64,000 nucleotides of DNA from Flavobacterium sp. ACN2 (GTDB taxonomy: Bacteria; Bacteroidota; Bacteroidia; Flavobacteriales; Flavobacteriaceae), in NCBI RefSeq assembly GCF_002303885.1, contig NZ_MRCM01000006.1, forward strand, positions 124,001 through 188,000. The letters run 5' to 3'. Below the pieces are notes generated by a model that was not told where the DNA came from, searched no databases, and was given only the letters and a program-made list of their open reading frames with translations. This document shows, in pieces, positions 16,220-24,905 of this stretch. The number at the start of each line of letters is the position of its first letter. Within the stretch, counting starts at the first letter, position 1. A program made the translations under genes and the position numbers.

Positions 16220-16876
16220 TTATTCTCCCGTTTCCATATGCGGTGCATCTACTGGTTTGGACTGTGATGAGCCAATTTGTCTGAAATAAATAGATAACAT
16301 AATTATAGCAAATACAGAAAGAAATTCGCTCTGCCAGTTTTGGAAAGATTCAAACCAAAATCTTGAATTTCCTAAATAAGAGGAAACGGTTTCTAATGGT
16401 TTTCCTTCAAGAAGAAGTTTTTCGTTTTCGTCTTTTAAACTTCCAAAAAAGTGAAGTACAAGTGAAATAACAAATAATAAAAGTAAAATTATAGTAAGGG
16501 AATGTTTGTAGAGTTGCAAAATAAAACCACCCTTTTTGACTGGCCATGGTACATCTTTCCGATTAGGATCCGGTTCTCTGTCAACTTCCTCGGGTTCGTC
16601 TATTTTTTTGGATTCTGATGATCCTTTTTGTTTTAAGAAAATGGTGAGAAAAACAAAAAGTCCCATTTGAAGAAATTCACTTTCCCAATTTTCAAATGTA
16701 GACTCAATAAAATGGCCAGAGGTGAGGTAGGCAGGAAAGTTTATTAATTGAGCTCCTTCTTCAATTAATTCTTTATTATGTTCTTTAAAACCTAACACTA
16801 CTTGTCCAGCCAAAGCGCCAATGAAAAGCAGTATGAAACAGATAGATAATCCGTTATTTCTTAAAAAAGTTTTCAT
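16220..16876 (-). CDS. DUF6766 family membrane protein with internal duplication
   Basis: A 218-residue protein made of two similar halves of about 100 residues, joined by a charged linker (residues about 88-118). Each half has two membrane segments, an ENWESEFL or QNWQSEFL box and ends in a GSSESK or GSSQSK tail (LKQKGSSESKK and FRQIGSSQSKPVD). This matches DUF6766, a family of unknown function found in stress-related loci. The duplication suggests a pseudo-symmetric four-helix unit. A 13-bp inverted repeat lies 22 nt upstream of the start, at 16898-16931. Confidence 0.8.
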   Translation of the reverse strand: MKTFLRNNGLSICFILLFIGALAGQVVLGFKEHNKELIEEGAQLINFPAYLTSGHFIESTFENWESEFLQMGLFVFLTIFLKQKGSSESKKIDEPEEVDREPDPNRKDVPWPVKKGGFILQLYKHSLTIILLLLFVISLVLHFFGSLKDENEKLLLEGKPLETVSSYLGNSRFWFESFQNWQSEFLSVFAIIMLSIYFRQIGSSQSKPVDAPHMETGE

Positions 16877-16897
16877 TTTTGATTTGTTTATAAAAGA

Positions 16898-16931
16898 ATT
16901 ATGTAAACATTTTTAGGAATGTCTACATAAT
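16898..16931. promoter_or_regulatory. Inverted repeat upstream of the DUF6766 gene
   Basis: ATTATGTAAACAT (16898-16910) and ATGTCTACATAAT (16919-16931) form a 13-bp inverted repeat with one mismatch and an 8-nt spacer. It may be an operator or a 5' leader hairpin. Confidence 0.45.
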
Positions 16932-17012
16932 TCAATTTTGATTTATAAATTTAGTAAAGGATAAATTTTGTGTTAAGAATTTGAGTAATTCTAAACATGT
17001 AAAATTGTTGAG

Positions 17013-17207
17013 TTAGTGATCGGCAGGAATGAGGAGGGAGTCCATAAATTTTGCAGTTATGACAGTTCCATTATCATCTTCCCATTGCGTAATTACATTT
17101 TCTATAAGCTCGGGTTCAAAACCAATTACTTTCATGACAGGCCCGCCAAATTCCTGACGAACTTCCTGTCCTTTTTTGAATGCGATATCCATAATCTGTT
17201 TATTCAT
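17013..17207 (-). CDS. DUF2158 (YodC-like) small protein
   Basis: A 64-residue soluble protein. The segment FKKGQEVRQEFGGPVMKVIG is the start of the DUF2158/YodC fold (a small SH3-like barrel with the GGPVM signature), followed by TQWEDDNGTVITAKFMDSLL. The function is unknown. Its start codon lies inside the last codons of the SRPBCC gene (8-nt overlap), so the two are translated from one message. An ORF on the opposite strand of nearly the same extent was judged a shadow. Confidence 0.7.
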   Translation of the reverse strand: MNKQIMDIAFKKGQEVRQEFGGPVMKVIGFEPELIENVITQWEDDNGTVITAKFMDSLLIPADH

Positions 17208-17877
17208 TAGATTCTAAGTGATTTTTTAAACTCAAAAGATCAGTTTTTACTAATTTTTCAAAATACGGATTCAGTAATTTTGCGGCGCTTTCTCCTGCAA
17301 TTCCGAGTGGTGCATGGTAAGAGATTGTAATATCAAGTTCTGTGGTATTGCCATGAGCTTTAAAAATCACTTTCCCTGCATTTCTAATGGTCGCATCATC
17401 TAGAGAAAACCAGCTTAAAAGTTTATCTTTTCGATCCTTAGCAATTTTAGCTTTCCAGCTTACAGATCCAATTCCGCCAGGTCCTTTAGCGGTCCATTCC
17501 GAAGTGTTTTCATCAATAGTTTTAATACTTGCAAGATGACTCATAAATTTTGGTAAGTTTTCGAGATTACGCCAGAAATCATATACTTCGCCTACTGGTT
17601 TATTAATGACCGTGTTCAATCTTATATTAACATTCGAGGCTTTATCATTCATTAAATGTCCTGCAGCATCATAAATTGGGCAGTAGCCCGAAATTCCTCT
17701 TAAAAGCATCGCACCGCCTGCACCAGCTTGTGAAATGCTTTTCTTTTCTTTAGACAAGGCGTTATAAAGTAGATAGGCACCGCTAGTAACCATAAGCACT
17801 CTTTCTAATGCTGAAACATTTGTTTTTAATATAGATTTTGATTTTTGTCCTTGCTGAGTTATTGCTGTTGTGTTCAT
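17200..17877 (-). CDS. DUF2892 plus SRPBCC (polyketide cyclase-like) protein
   Basis: A 225-residue two-part protein. Residues about 22-72 form a DUF2892-type membrane segment (ALERVLMVTSGAYLLYNALS, LLRGISGYCPIYDA). Residues about 83-225 are an SRPBCC/START-like lipid-binding domain (VINKPVGEVYDFWRNLENLP, SEWTAKGPGG). Such fusions are common in Bacteroidota next to general stress genes and are thought to be membrane-associated, with unknown ligand. It overlaps the DUF2158 gene by 8 nt. The upstream DNA contains TTGTATAA (rightward TTATACAA at 17955-17962), shared with the katE operator. Confidence 0.85.
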   Translation of the reverse strand: MNTTAITQQGQKSKSILKTNVSALERVLMVTSGAYLLYNALSKEKKSISQAGAGGAMLLRGISGYCPIYDAAGHLMNDKASNVNIRLNTVINKPVGEVYDFWRNLENLPKFMSHLASIKTIDENTSEWTAKGPGGIGSVSWKAKIAKDRKDKLLSWFSLDDATIRNAGKVIFKAHGNTTELDITISYHAPLGIAGESAAKLLNPYFEKLVKTDLLSLKNHLESNE

Positions 17878-18064
17878 AGTAATAGAAATTAATTGTTCAT
17901 AGATTAAAATTAAGTTCTTTATGAAAATTTTGTTTACACTATTTTACAGATTGCTTATACAATTATGCTGATAGAAATACATGTTTTTTAGGAGATCTAC
18001 ACAGTTTCTTTGATTCCTGTAAACGAATGGAATAATTATATAAATATCTTGAAAATGAAGACTT

Positions 18065-18072
18065 TACTTTTG
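18065..18072 (+). promoter_or_regulatory. -7 box (TACTTTTG) of the lipoprotein gene
   Basis: An exact TAnnTTTG match 28 nt before the start codon at 18101. The -33 region is not well conserved. Confidence 0.45.
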
Positions 18073-18100
18073 ATTTTACTATTAACTTAAAAAAGCTATT

Positions 18101-18400
18101 ATGAAATCTTTATTTAAAATTAGAATACTGATATTAGTTCTTACGGCAGGATTGGCATTTTCATGTAAGAAGCATGATACCAATGCTGTAGATCCAGAGT
18201 ATAAATCTGAAACAGATAGTATGGACATGAGTGTAGATACTGTTGGCCCAGCTATGGATTCCTCAGCGACTTTGAATCCTGAGCAAAATGGCCAGCAAGG
18301 AACAACTGGTGCTACAGGAGAAGGTACCACAGGATCTGGAACGGAAGGGTCTACTCAAAAAGGCAATCAGAATGTAAGAACAGATTCATTGAAGAAATAA
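18101..18400 (+). CDS. Small lipoprotein, Gly/Thr-rich
   Basis: A 99-residue protein with a type II signal peptide and lipobox LAFSC (Cys24), so it is probably anchored in the outer membrane. The mature part is acidic and low in complexity, with a Gly/Thr run (GTTGATGEGTTGSGTEG), and probably disordered. The function is unknown. It ends in a strong terminator and stands alone next to the stress-type genes. Confidence 0.75.
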   Translation: MKSLFKIRILILVLTAGLAFSCKKHDTNAVDPEYKSETDSMDMSVDTVGPAMDSSATLNPEQNGQQGTTGATGEGTTGSGTEGSTQKGNQNVRTDSLKK

Positions 18401-18413
18401 ATGCTGTAAAATC

Positions 18414-18460
18414 AAAAATCTTGAAGAGAATTTTATCAAAGTTCTTTTCAAGATTTTTTT
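18414..18460 (+). terminator. Intrinsic terminator of the lipoprotein gene
   Basis: AAAAATCTTGAAGAGAA (18414-18430) pairs with TTCTTTTCAAGATTTTT (18442-18458, one bulge) and a T-run follows. Confidence 0.85.
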
Positions 18461-18569
18461 TATAAATAGTAATTACGAGAAAAGATTTATTGTTCCTAAT
18501 CTTCAACTGCTTTTGATTTATTTACGTTCTGTTTAATTCAAAATAAGATAGAGAATGGCATATAAATCG

Positions 18570-19121
18570 CTATAATTTATTGAGTTTATTTACCAGATAA
18601 CTAATCATTTGCGCAATATTTTCAGCGGGAATAGAGAAGTCATTTTCGATCCAATTTTTGATCACAGCGATACTTCCTTTTTCGCCAAATTGGTATGTCA
18701 TTTCAGCAAAAGGTTGCATTTCGGGTGTAAGTTCGATTTGATTTTCTACGGGAAAATTATTTCGAACGCTTCTCAGTATTCGTGACAGGATTCCGCTTCC
18801 ATCGGCTTTTGCAAACACAATTTTACTCATCTGCTTATCGCTTTCCAGCAGCTGGCAGCTGAGGAGTATCACATCATCCATATTGGTGCTTTTACGCAAA
18901 ACCGCTGAGAGTTTTTCAAAAACATCTTCTTCTATTTCAAGGAGTATATCCAGCGGAATATTATAATGACGATAAAATGTATTGCGATTGACATCGGCTG
19001 TTTTACACAGTTCAGAAATAGAAATTTCGCTAAGTTCCTTCTCCTGCAACAAACTCAATAGTGCCTCACGCAATATTTTTTTAGTATACAGAACTCTTCG
19101 GTCTTTTCTTAAATCCATCAC
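18570..19121 (-). CDS. TetR/AcrR family transcriptional regulator
   Basis: A 183-residue protein. The N-terminal helix-turn-helix is intact: RRVLYTKKILREALLSLLQE, then ISISELCKTADVNRNTFYRH (residues about 33-52). The C-terminal half is a ligand or dimerisation region typed by NWIENDFSIPAENIAQMISY. It is divergent from an epimerase gene; TetR proteins commonly repress themselves and the divergent gene, and three GAACACA words lie in the 213-bp gap. A second ATG directly follows the first; either may be used. Confidence 0.88.
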   Translation of the reverse strand: MMDLRKDRRVLYTKKILREALLSLLQEKELSEISISELCKTADVNRNTFYRHYNIPLDILLEIEEDVFEKLSAVLRKSTNMDDVILLSCQLLESDKQMSKIVFAKADGSGILSRILRSVRNNFPVENQIELTPEMQPFAEMTYQFGEKGSIAVIKNWIENDFSIPAENIAQMISYLVNKLNKL

Positions 19122-19155
19122 AAATTATTTTATATATGATACAAAAATGCTGATT

Positions 19156-19264
19156 TGTGTTCGCTAATGTACAGTAATACAATTTTTTGAGACAACAAAT
19201 AAATCTCTCTTTAATAGCTTTACATAGTGTTAGAAAAAGAACACAAAGTTAAATAAGGAACACA
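19156..19264. promoter_or_regulatory. GAACACA repeats between the TetR and epimerase genes
   Basis: TGTGTTC (19156-19162, inverted), GAACACA (19239-19245) and GAACACA (19258-19264, 19 bp after the previous copy), plus a related GTGTT/AACAC pair near 19228-19243. These are candidate half-sites for the divergent TetR protein; binding is inference. Confidence 0.35.
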
Positions 19265-19334
19265 TTGTATAACAAATATAGCTTTTTCTTCAAAATTGTA
19301 AGGAATAGAAAGTGCAAATATTAAATTTAAGAAA

Positions 19335-20393
19335 ATGGAAAATCAGACATCACGAAAAAGAATACTGCTCACAGGTGCATCTGGAACTGTAGGTTTTGAA
19401 ACCCTGCAGCATCTTGTTCAGCATACGGATTATGAAATAACGGTCTTTGATGTAAAGACTCAAAAATCGGTCAAAAAACTGGCTCCCTTTAGATCTCGCG
19501 TAGAGATTGTCTACGGCGACATCAGTAATAGAGAACAATTGCTGAAAGTGGCTCAAAATAAGGATGTAGCTATTCATTTAGCGGCGGTTATTCCTCCGCT
19601 TGCTGATATTAATCCCAATCTGGCTTATAATGTGAATGTAAAAGGAACAGAAAATCTTATTTACGCTTTAGAGAAAAATTCACCAGAGTGTTATTTGATT
19701 TTTAGTTCCAGTATTTCAGTTTATGGAGATCGTATTCAAAACCCCGAAATCATTGTATCGGATGTTTTGCAGCCCAGTCCTGGTGATCAATATGGTCAAA
19801 CCAAAGTGCTGTGTGAATCGCTGATTCGTCAGTCAAAATTATCATGGAGTATTTTTCGTCTGGCTGCCATTATGGGCAATCATAAAATATCTCCTCTTAT
19901 GTTTCACATGCCACTGGAAACGCCCATTGAAATCTGCACGCCCAAAGATACGGGTAGGGCTTTTTGTAAAGCAATTGAGCACCAAGAAAAATTAGAAAAG
20001 CAAATATTTAACTTAGGAGGGGGAGAGGATTGTGTAATTTCATATAAATCGTTTCTAGACAAAATGTTTGCTGAATTTGGCTTAGGTAATGCTGATTTTC
20101 CACAAAAAGCGTTTGCTGAGAAAAACTTTCACTGCGGGATTTTAAAAGATGGTGATGATTTAGATAATATTCTAGGTTTTCGACAACAAAATTTGAAGGA
20201 TTATTTCCAGATGGTCCGCCAGAAAATTCATCCGATGCAGAAAAAAACAACTTTTCTTTTTAGAAGTATTATAAAAAAGTGGTTGCTCTCAAAATCAGAT
20301 CCTTATAAGGCGCATAAAAAAGGAAATTTGAAAGAAATGAATCATTTTTTTACCCAATCGGAGGATAAGAAACTGGAAAAGGCTCTATTGTAA
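19335..20393 (+). CDS. NAD-dependent epimerase/dehydratase family protein
   Basis: A 352-residue extended SDR. The Rossmann motif is GASGTVG (residues about 14-20), the acidic strand end is FDVKTQK, the catalytic Ser is in IFSSSISVYG and the YxxxK pair in YGQTKVL. Typical substrates are nucleotide sugars or steroids, but the substrate is unknown. The last 60 residues (from about 295) are basic and Lys-rich, an extension beyond the usual fold. The next gene (DUF2141) begins 18 nt later, and a TetR regulator is divergent. Confidence 0.87.
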   Translation: MENQTSRKRILLTGASGTVGFETLQHLVQHTDYEITVFDVKTQKSVKKLAPFRSRVEIVYGDISNREQLLKVAQNKDVAIHLAAVIPPLADINPNLAYNVNVKGTENLIYALEKNSPECYLIFSSSISVYGDRIQNPEIIVSDVLQPSPGDQYGQTKVLCESLIRQSKLSWSIFRLAAIMGNHKISPLMFHMPLETPIEICTPKDTGRAFCKAIEHQEKLEKQIFNLGGGEDCVISYKSFLDKMFAEFGLGNADFPQKAFAEKNFHCGILKDGDDLDNILGFRQQNLKDYFQMVRQKIHPMQKKTTFLFRSIIKKWLLSKSDPYKAHKKGNLKEMNHFFTQSEDKKLEKALL

Positions 20394-20411
20394 ACCCTAA
20401 TAATTTTATTT

Positions 20412-20837
20412 ATGAAAACTAAAATAATAAGCTTGCTAGTATTGATATTGGTTAATGGGACATTGTTTGCACAACATAATTTCAGTGTTGAAGTAACGGG
20501 CGTGCAACCTGGAAAAGGATATGTCTTTTTTGGATTGTATGATAAAGAGAAGGGCTTTCTTGATATTGAGTCGCAGATTGCCACCGCAAAAGTAAAAGCT
20601 AACCAAAATAGTGTAGTCTATACATTCAAAAACTTGCCCGATGGCAATTATGCTATCGCTGTGTATCAAGATGTTAATAGTAACGGAAAATGTGATCGTA
20701 ATATGATTGGTTATCCGACCGAGGGATTTGGATTTTCAAAAAATTATAAACCAAAACTCTCAGCCCCTAATTTTGACGAGGTAAAAATTGCAATTGATCA
20801 ATATGCTACAACCAGTATTGCATTGATTGGGAAATAG
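20412..20837 (+). CDS. DUF2141 domain-containing exported protein
   Basis: A 141-residue protein with a signal peptide (MKTKIISLLVLILVNGTLFA) and the DUF2141 fold: GYVFFGLYDKEKGFL, FKNLPDGNYAIAVYQDVNSN and GYPTEGFGFSKN are the family landmarks. It is periplasmic and its function is unknown. It lies 18 nt behind the epimerase gene and is probably co-transcribed, so the divergent TetR protein may control both. Confidence 0.9.
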   Translation: MKTKIISLLVLILVNGTLFAQHNFSVEVTGVQPGKGYVFFGLYDKEKGFLDIESQIATAKVKANQNSVVYTFKNLPDGNYAIAVYQDVNSNGKCDRNMIGYPTEGFGFSKNYKPKLSAPNFDEVKIAIDQYATTSIALIGK

Positions 20838-21061
20838 TAAGTCGTCTATCAATTCAATTGATTTAATATATTGGTTTTGGGAAATAAAAATATTTGACAT
20901 TCCAGAGAAGCGTAATTATATAATTTCAGTTTTGAATCATGTAACTACCTGCTGATATGGTTATTGATATTTGTATCTGATAATTTTAGACCGTGTCGTT
21001 CTATTGTAAATAGTCTTATAGCGGCCAATTTTTATAATTGAGAATTAAAATTAAAAAATCA

Positions 21062-22783
21062 ATGGAGACCAAAAGTACTAAAAAACGTATTGCAATTGTA
21101 GGAGGAGGCCCAAGCGGTCTTTTTGTTTATAAGAGATTGGTCGAATCCGGTTCAAACGATTTTGAAATTACTGTTTTGGAGAGAAAAGCACAGCTGGGAT
21201 CTGGGATGCCTTACAGTAGCGAAGGGTCTAATACAGAGCATATCACAAATGTATCAGATAATGAAGTTCCGGAGATTGTTTCCACTATGTCAGAGTGGAT
21301 TTATACTGCACCTGCCCAATTACTGCAAAGATTTAATATTAAACCAGATCAATTTAACGAATATAAAGTGGTGCCGAGGCTTCTTTTTGGAAGTTATCTT
21401 GCCGCGCAGTTCGAAATATTACTTGAAGCAGGAAAAAAAGCGGGAATTAATACAACTGTACATTTTGAAAGCACGGTTAGTGATATTAATTATGATTTTA
21501 AAAATGAAACTGTAAGAGTTGAAACCTTAAATGGCAATCATCAGGAATTTGATTATGTCATTATCTGCACTGGTCACAACTGGCCAATACGTTATGAAGG
21601 GAAAGTGCAGGGCTATTACGATGCTCCATATCCGCCTCAAAAATTGGCGAAGCATTTCGATCATCCCATCGCCATAAAAGGTTCTTCTTTAACAGCAATT
21701 GATGCCATAAGAACACTGGCAAGAAATAATGGATCATTTTCAAAAGATTCAGAAGAAAACCTTAATTTCAAATTAAATCCAGAAAGTTCTAATTTTAAAA
21801 TGATAATGCATTCCAGAAGTGGCATGCTTCCAGCGGTTCGTTTTCATCTGGAAGATTCGCATCTTTCTAACGATTCTTTATTGACTAAAGAAGAGATAGA
21901 TTTGCATAGAAATAATAATGATGGATTTTTATCGCTTGATTTTATTTTTGAAAAGGATTTTAAAGAAATTTTTCGAGAAAAAGATCCAGAATTCTATCAG
22001 CGTATCAAAGATTTTTCAATTGAAGATTTCGTAGCCGATATGATGGAACTGCGAGAGCGCCTTGATCCTTTTCAGCTTTTGAAAGCGGAATACGTTCAGG
22101 CCGAGAAGTCGATCAAAAGACAGGAATCAATTTATTGGAAAGAAATGCTGGCAGTTCTTAGTTTTGCTATGAATCATCCTGCCAAATATTTTTCGGCAGA
22201 AGATATGCAGCGGCTTCAAAAAGTATTGATGCCGCTTATTTCAATTGTAATTGCCTTTGTTCCTCAAAAATCCTGTGAAGAATTACTGGCTCTTCATCAA
22301 GCGGGTGTTCTAGACTTGGTTTCGGTTGGAGATGACAGCACAGTCGAACCGCAAAATGGTGGAGGAGTTCTTTATAATTTTACAGATAACGATAAGAATG
22401 AGCAATCTGTATTCTATAAAACATTTGTAGATTGTGTGGGACAGCCTCATTTATCTTATCATGATTTTCCATTTAAAAGTCTGCTCACTCAAAAAGCTAT
22501 TAGTCCTGCGCGTTTAAAATTCAAATCTAAAGAATCCGGGCTTAATGCTTATATAAAGAATTCCGAAGCAATTCAGAAAGATGAAAATGGAGATTATTTT
22601 TTGAATGTTTCAGGAATAGCCATTAATGACAATTTTCAAATTATGGATCAATATGGAGCATTTAACAAAAACGTATATATTATGGCAGTGCCTTACATTG
22701 GTGGTTTAAATCCCGATTATTCCGGTTTAGATTTTTGTGAAGCAGCTTCTCTGCGCATAGTAAAAGATATTCTGAAGGATTAG
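21062..22783 (+). CDS. FAD/NAD(P)-binding protein
   Basis: A 573-residue flavoprotein from the ATG at 21062; a TTG at 21038 would add 8 residues. The FAD motif is IAIVGGGPSGLFVYKRL near the N-terminus. A second motif, AIKGSSLTAIDAIRTLARN near residue 200, probably binds NAD(P). This is the FAD-NAD(P)-binding family related to HI_0933/YdhS-type proteins, soluble and of unknown substrate. It is transcribed alone. Confidence 0.85.
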   Translation: METKSTKKRIAIVGGGPSGLFVYKRLVESGSNDFEITVLERKAQLGSGMPYSSEGSNTEHITNVSDNEVPEIVSTMSEWIYTAPAQLLQRFNIKPDQFNEYKVVPRLLFGSYLAAQFEILLEAGKKAGINTTVHFESTVSDINYDFKNETVRVETLNGNHQEFDYVIICTGHNWPIRYEGKVQGYYDAPYPPQKLAKHFDHPIAIKGSSLTAIDAIRTLARNNGSFSKDSEENLNFKLNPESSNFKMIMHSRSGMLPAVRFHLEDSHLSNDSLLTKEEIDLHRNNNDGFLSLDFIFEKDFKEIFREKDPEFYQRIKDFSIEDFVADMMELRERLDPFQLLKAEYVQAEKSIKRQESIYWKEMLAVLSFAMNHPAKYFSAEDMQRLQKVLMPLISIVIAFVPQKSCEELLALHQAGVLDLVSVGDDSTVEPQNGGGVLYNFTDNDKNEQSVFYKTFVDCVGQPHLSYHDFPFKSLLTQKAISPARLKFKSKESGLNAYIKNSEAIQKDENGDYFLNVSGIAINDNFQIMDQYGAFNKNVYIMAVPYIGGLNPDYSGLDFCEAASLRIVKDILKD

Positions 22784-22925
22784 TAAAGTAAGCTTAGACT
22801 TGTTCTTCATTTATTCTACATTTATAAAAACGGTATAATTTGCCTTAGCTCTTAATAGCAGAGAAGGCATCAAGTCCACAAGGTTGAACGTATACTTTTT
22901 CTCTAATAATTAGCAGATCTAAATA

Positions 22926-23555
22926 TTAGTAAACTTTCGTTATCATTTCATCTATAGGCAAACGAACTTTTTTCGTAGCTGCCATATAGTCTTTTTCCGA
23001 ATCCCGATATCCTAAAGCGAGGATAACTGTAGAATGTAATCCTTTTTCTTGCAAACCCAAAACGGCATCGATAATAGAAGCATTAAATCCTTCAATAGGA
23101 GTGGCGTCCACTTTCAATTCTGCCGCAGCAATAAGTGCTGTTCCTAATGCAATATAGGCTTGTTTGGCCGCCCAATGTGCTTTTTGTTCTGCGTTAATAG
23201 CGCTGAAATAAGAATGCAGTCCATTTCTAAATCCTGATAAGGCACCGGCATCAAGACCTCTTTGTTTTTCTGTCATTGCCATGTAATCGTCAATGTAAGT
23301 CGAAGACATGTCAGTGAGTGCCGCAAAAACCAGCAAATGAGAGCAAGAGCTAATTTGTCCATTATACGAATCAGCACCTAATTTTTTTTGAATTTCCGGA
23401 TTGCTTACAACAAAAACACGGTAAGATTGCAGACCGCAAGAAGATGCTGAAAGATTTATAGCCTCTAAGATCTGATCGACTTTCTCTTCTGCTACTTTAA
23501 TGTTATTATAAGCTTTTGTGGCGTAGCGCCATTTTAAATTTTCTATCAAATTCAT
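22926..23555 (-). CDS. Nitroreductase family NAD(P)H-dependent oxidoreductase
   Basis: A protein of 209 residues from the ATG at 23555 (MNLIENLKWRYATKAYN); an ATG at 23582 would add nine poorly conserved residues. The FMN-dependent nitroreductase fold is shown by LKWRYATKAYNN, SASSCGLQSYRVFVV, GTALIAAAELKVDATPIEGF and ALGYRDSEKDY near the C-terminus. Family members reduce nitro compounds, quinones or similar substrates, in the NfsB-like group. It is transcribed alone. The physiological substrate is unknown. Confidence 0.9.
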   Translation of the reverse strand: MNLIENLKWRYATKAYNNIKVAEEKVDQILEAINLSASSCGLQSYRVFVVSNPEIQKKLGADSYNGQISSCSHLLVFAALTDMSSTYIDDYMAMTEKQRGLDAGALSGFRNGLHSYFSAINAEQKAHWAAKQAYIALGTALIAAAELKVDATPIEGFNASIIDAVLGLQEKGLHSTVILALGYRDSEKDYMAATKKVRLPIDEMITKVY

Positions 23556-23688
23556 TGCTATGGCTATCTTAAATTTTGGCAAATATAAATGATATTATTT
23601 TCTTTTTTGAGTTTTTAAAGCGCTCTGGCAAACTCCAGGTCAATCATCTTAGGTCACAAAAGAATATTTATCTGTTTTCCTTCATTAT

Positions 23689-23715
23689 TATATTTGTTTG
23701 AAGATTAATAATCTT
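23689..23715 (+). promoter_or_regulatory. mesX promoter -7 box and palindrome
   Basis: TATATTTG (23689-23696) matches the -7 consensus. It is followed directly by the perfect palindrome AAGATTAATAATCTT (23701-23715), which would lie over the start of transcription, a good place for a repressor site. The leader would be about 120 nt long. Confidence 0.5.
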
Positions 23716-23822
23716 TATAAATGTACTTTGAAAGAATAATTAACTGAATTTACGCATAAATAAAAATATTTAATCTTTTATATTCAAATTTGCAAGGTAA
23801 AAAAACTAAACATTATCATCAG

Positions 23823-24875
23823 ATGAAAGCGAATATACAAGAAGATAGCGGAATAAACGAAAAGCAGAATATTGAAAATACTCAGAATACAATTCAGAAT
23901 GATTTTGCATTCACACTCAAGAGCACTTGTTTAGATGAAAACTATCACCCCTCAAGTAAAACGCGTTTAACAACCAATTTTGCCAACTTGGCCAGAGGAG
24001 CTAATCGCCAACAAAACTTACGTAATGCTTTAAATATGATTAACAATCGATTCAATGCATTGGCTCATGTGGATAATCCAAAAGCGGATCGTTACCATGT
24101 GGAACTTGAAATTCTCACAGTAACAATGAGTATTGATGATAAGAATGGTATTAACGATCTACCGATGATTGAAGTTTTAAAAACAAATATTATTGACCGT
24201 AAGACTGGCCAGCAAATCGAAGGAGTTGCCGGAAATAATTATTCTTCTTATGTCCGTGATTATGATTTCAGTATTTTATTGATCAAGCACAATAAAAATA
24301 AAGCTAATTTTTGTATTCCTGAAAATTTTGGTGATTTGCACGGAAAACTTTATAAGTGCTTTGTCAATTCAGCCACTTATAAAGAGTACTTTAAGATGTC
24401 ACCGATCATTTGTCTAAGTGTATCGAGCAACAAAACTTATACTCGCACTGAGTATAAGCATCCGGTTCTGGGTTTTGAGTATCTGCAGGACCAGTATTCT
24501 ATCACTGATGAATATTTCTCTAAAATGGGCTTAAAAGTTCGTTTTTTTATGCCTCCGAACAGTGTGGCACCGATGGCTTTTTATCATTCCGGAGATCTTC
24601 TTGCTGATTATACTGATCTTGGATTAATCAGCTCAATCAGCACAATGGAGACTTTTCAGAAGATTTATCGTCCAGAAATTTACAATGCAAATTCAGTGGC
24701 TGGGAAAATCTATCAACCTAATCTTAAACACGAAGATTATTCACTGACTCGTGTGGATTATGACCGCGAAGAGCGCAGCCGATTGGCTGTTGAACAGGGA
24801 AAATATGCAGAAGAGCATTTCATTAAGCCTTACAAAAGTCTCCTGGAACAATGGTCTGCCAATTTTACCCTTTAA
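23823..24875 (+). CDS. mesX: DUF1852 protein, partner of the methionine synthase
   Basis: A protein of 350 residues from the ATG at 23823; a TTG at 23790 gives a longer form. The core starts FAFTLKSTCLDENYHPSSKT and contains TRLTTNFANLARGANRQQNL, family landmarks of DUF1852. In aerobic bacteria DUF1852 (MesX) is needed, with oxygen, for the folate- and cobalamin-independent methionine synthase MesD, and the two genes are neighbours. Here mesD begins 30 nt later. Which reaction MesX performs is not known to me; supplying the methyl group through an oxygen-dependent step is a plausible reading. Confidence 0.85.
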   Translation: MKANIQEDSGINEKQNIENTQNTIQNDFAFTLKSTCLDENYHPSSKTRLTTNFANLARGANRQQNLRNALNMINNRFNALAHVDNPKADRYHVELEILTVTMSIDDKNGINDLPMIEVLKTNIIDRKTGQQIEGVAGNNYSSYVRDYDFSILLIKHNKNKANFCIPENFGDLHGKLYKCFVNSATYKEYFKMSPIICLSVSSNKTYTRTEYKHPVLGFEYLQDQYSITDEYFSKMGLKVRFFMPPNSVAPMAFYHSGDLLADYTDLGLISSISTMETFQKIYRPEIYNANSVAGKIYQPNLKHEDYSLTRVDYDREERSRLAVEQGKYAEEHFIKPYKSLLEQWSANFTL

Positions 24876-24905
24876 TTGATTACAACGCATTAAAATTATA
24901 TTACT

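Noticed and set aside
17016..17210. 64-codon plus-strand ORF opposite the DUF2158 gene
   Set aside because: Mirror shadow of the same extent; the minus-strand product has the GGPVM signature and is coupled to the SRPBCC gene.
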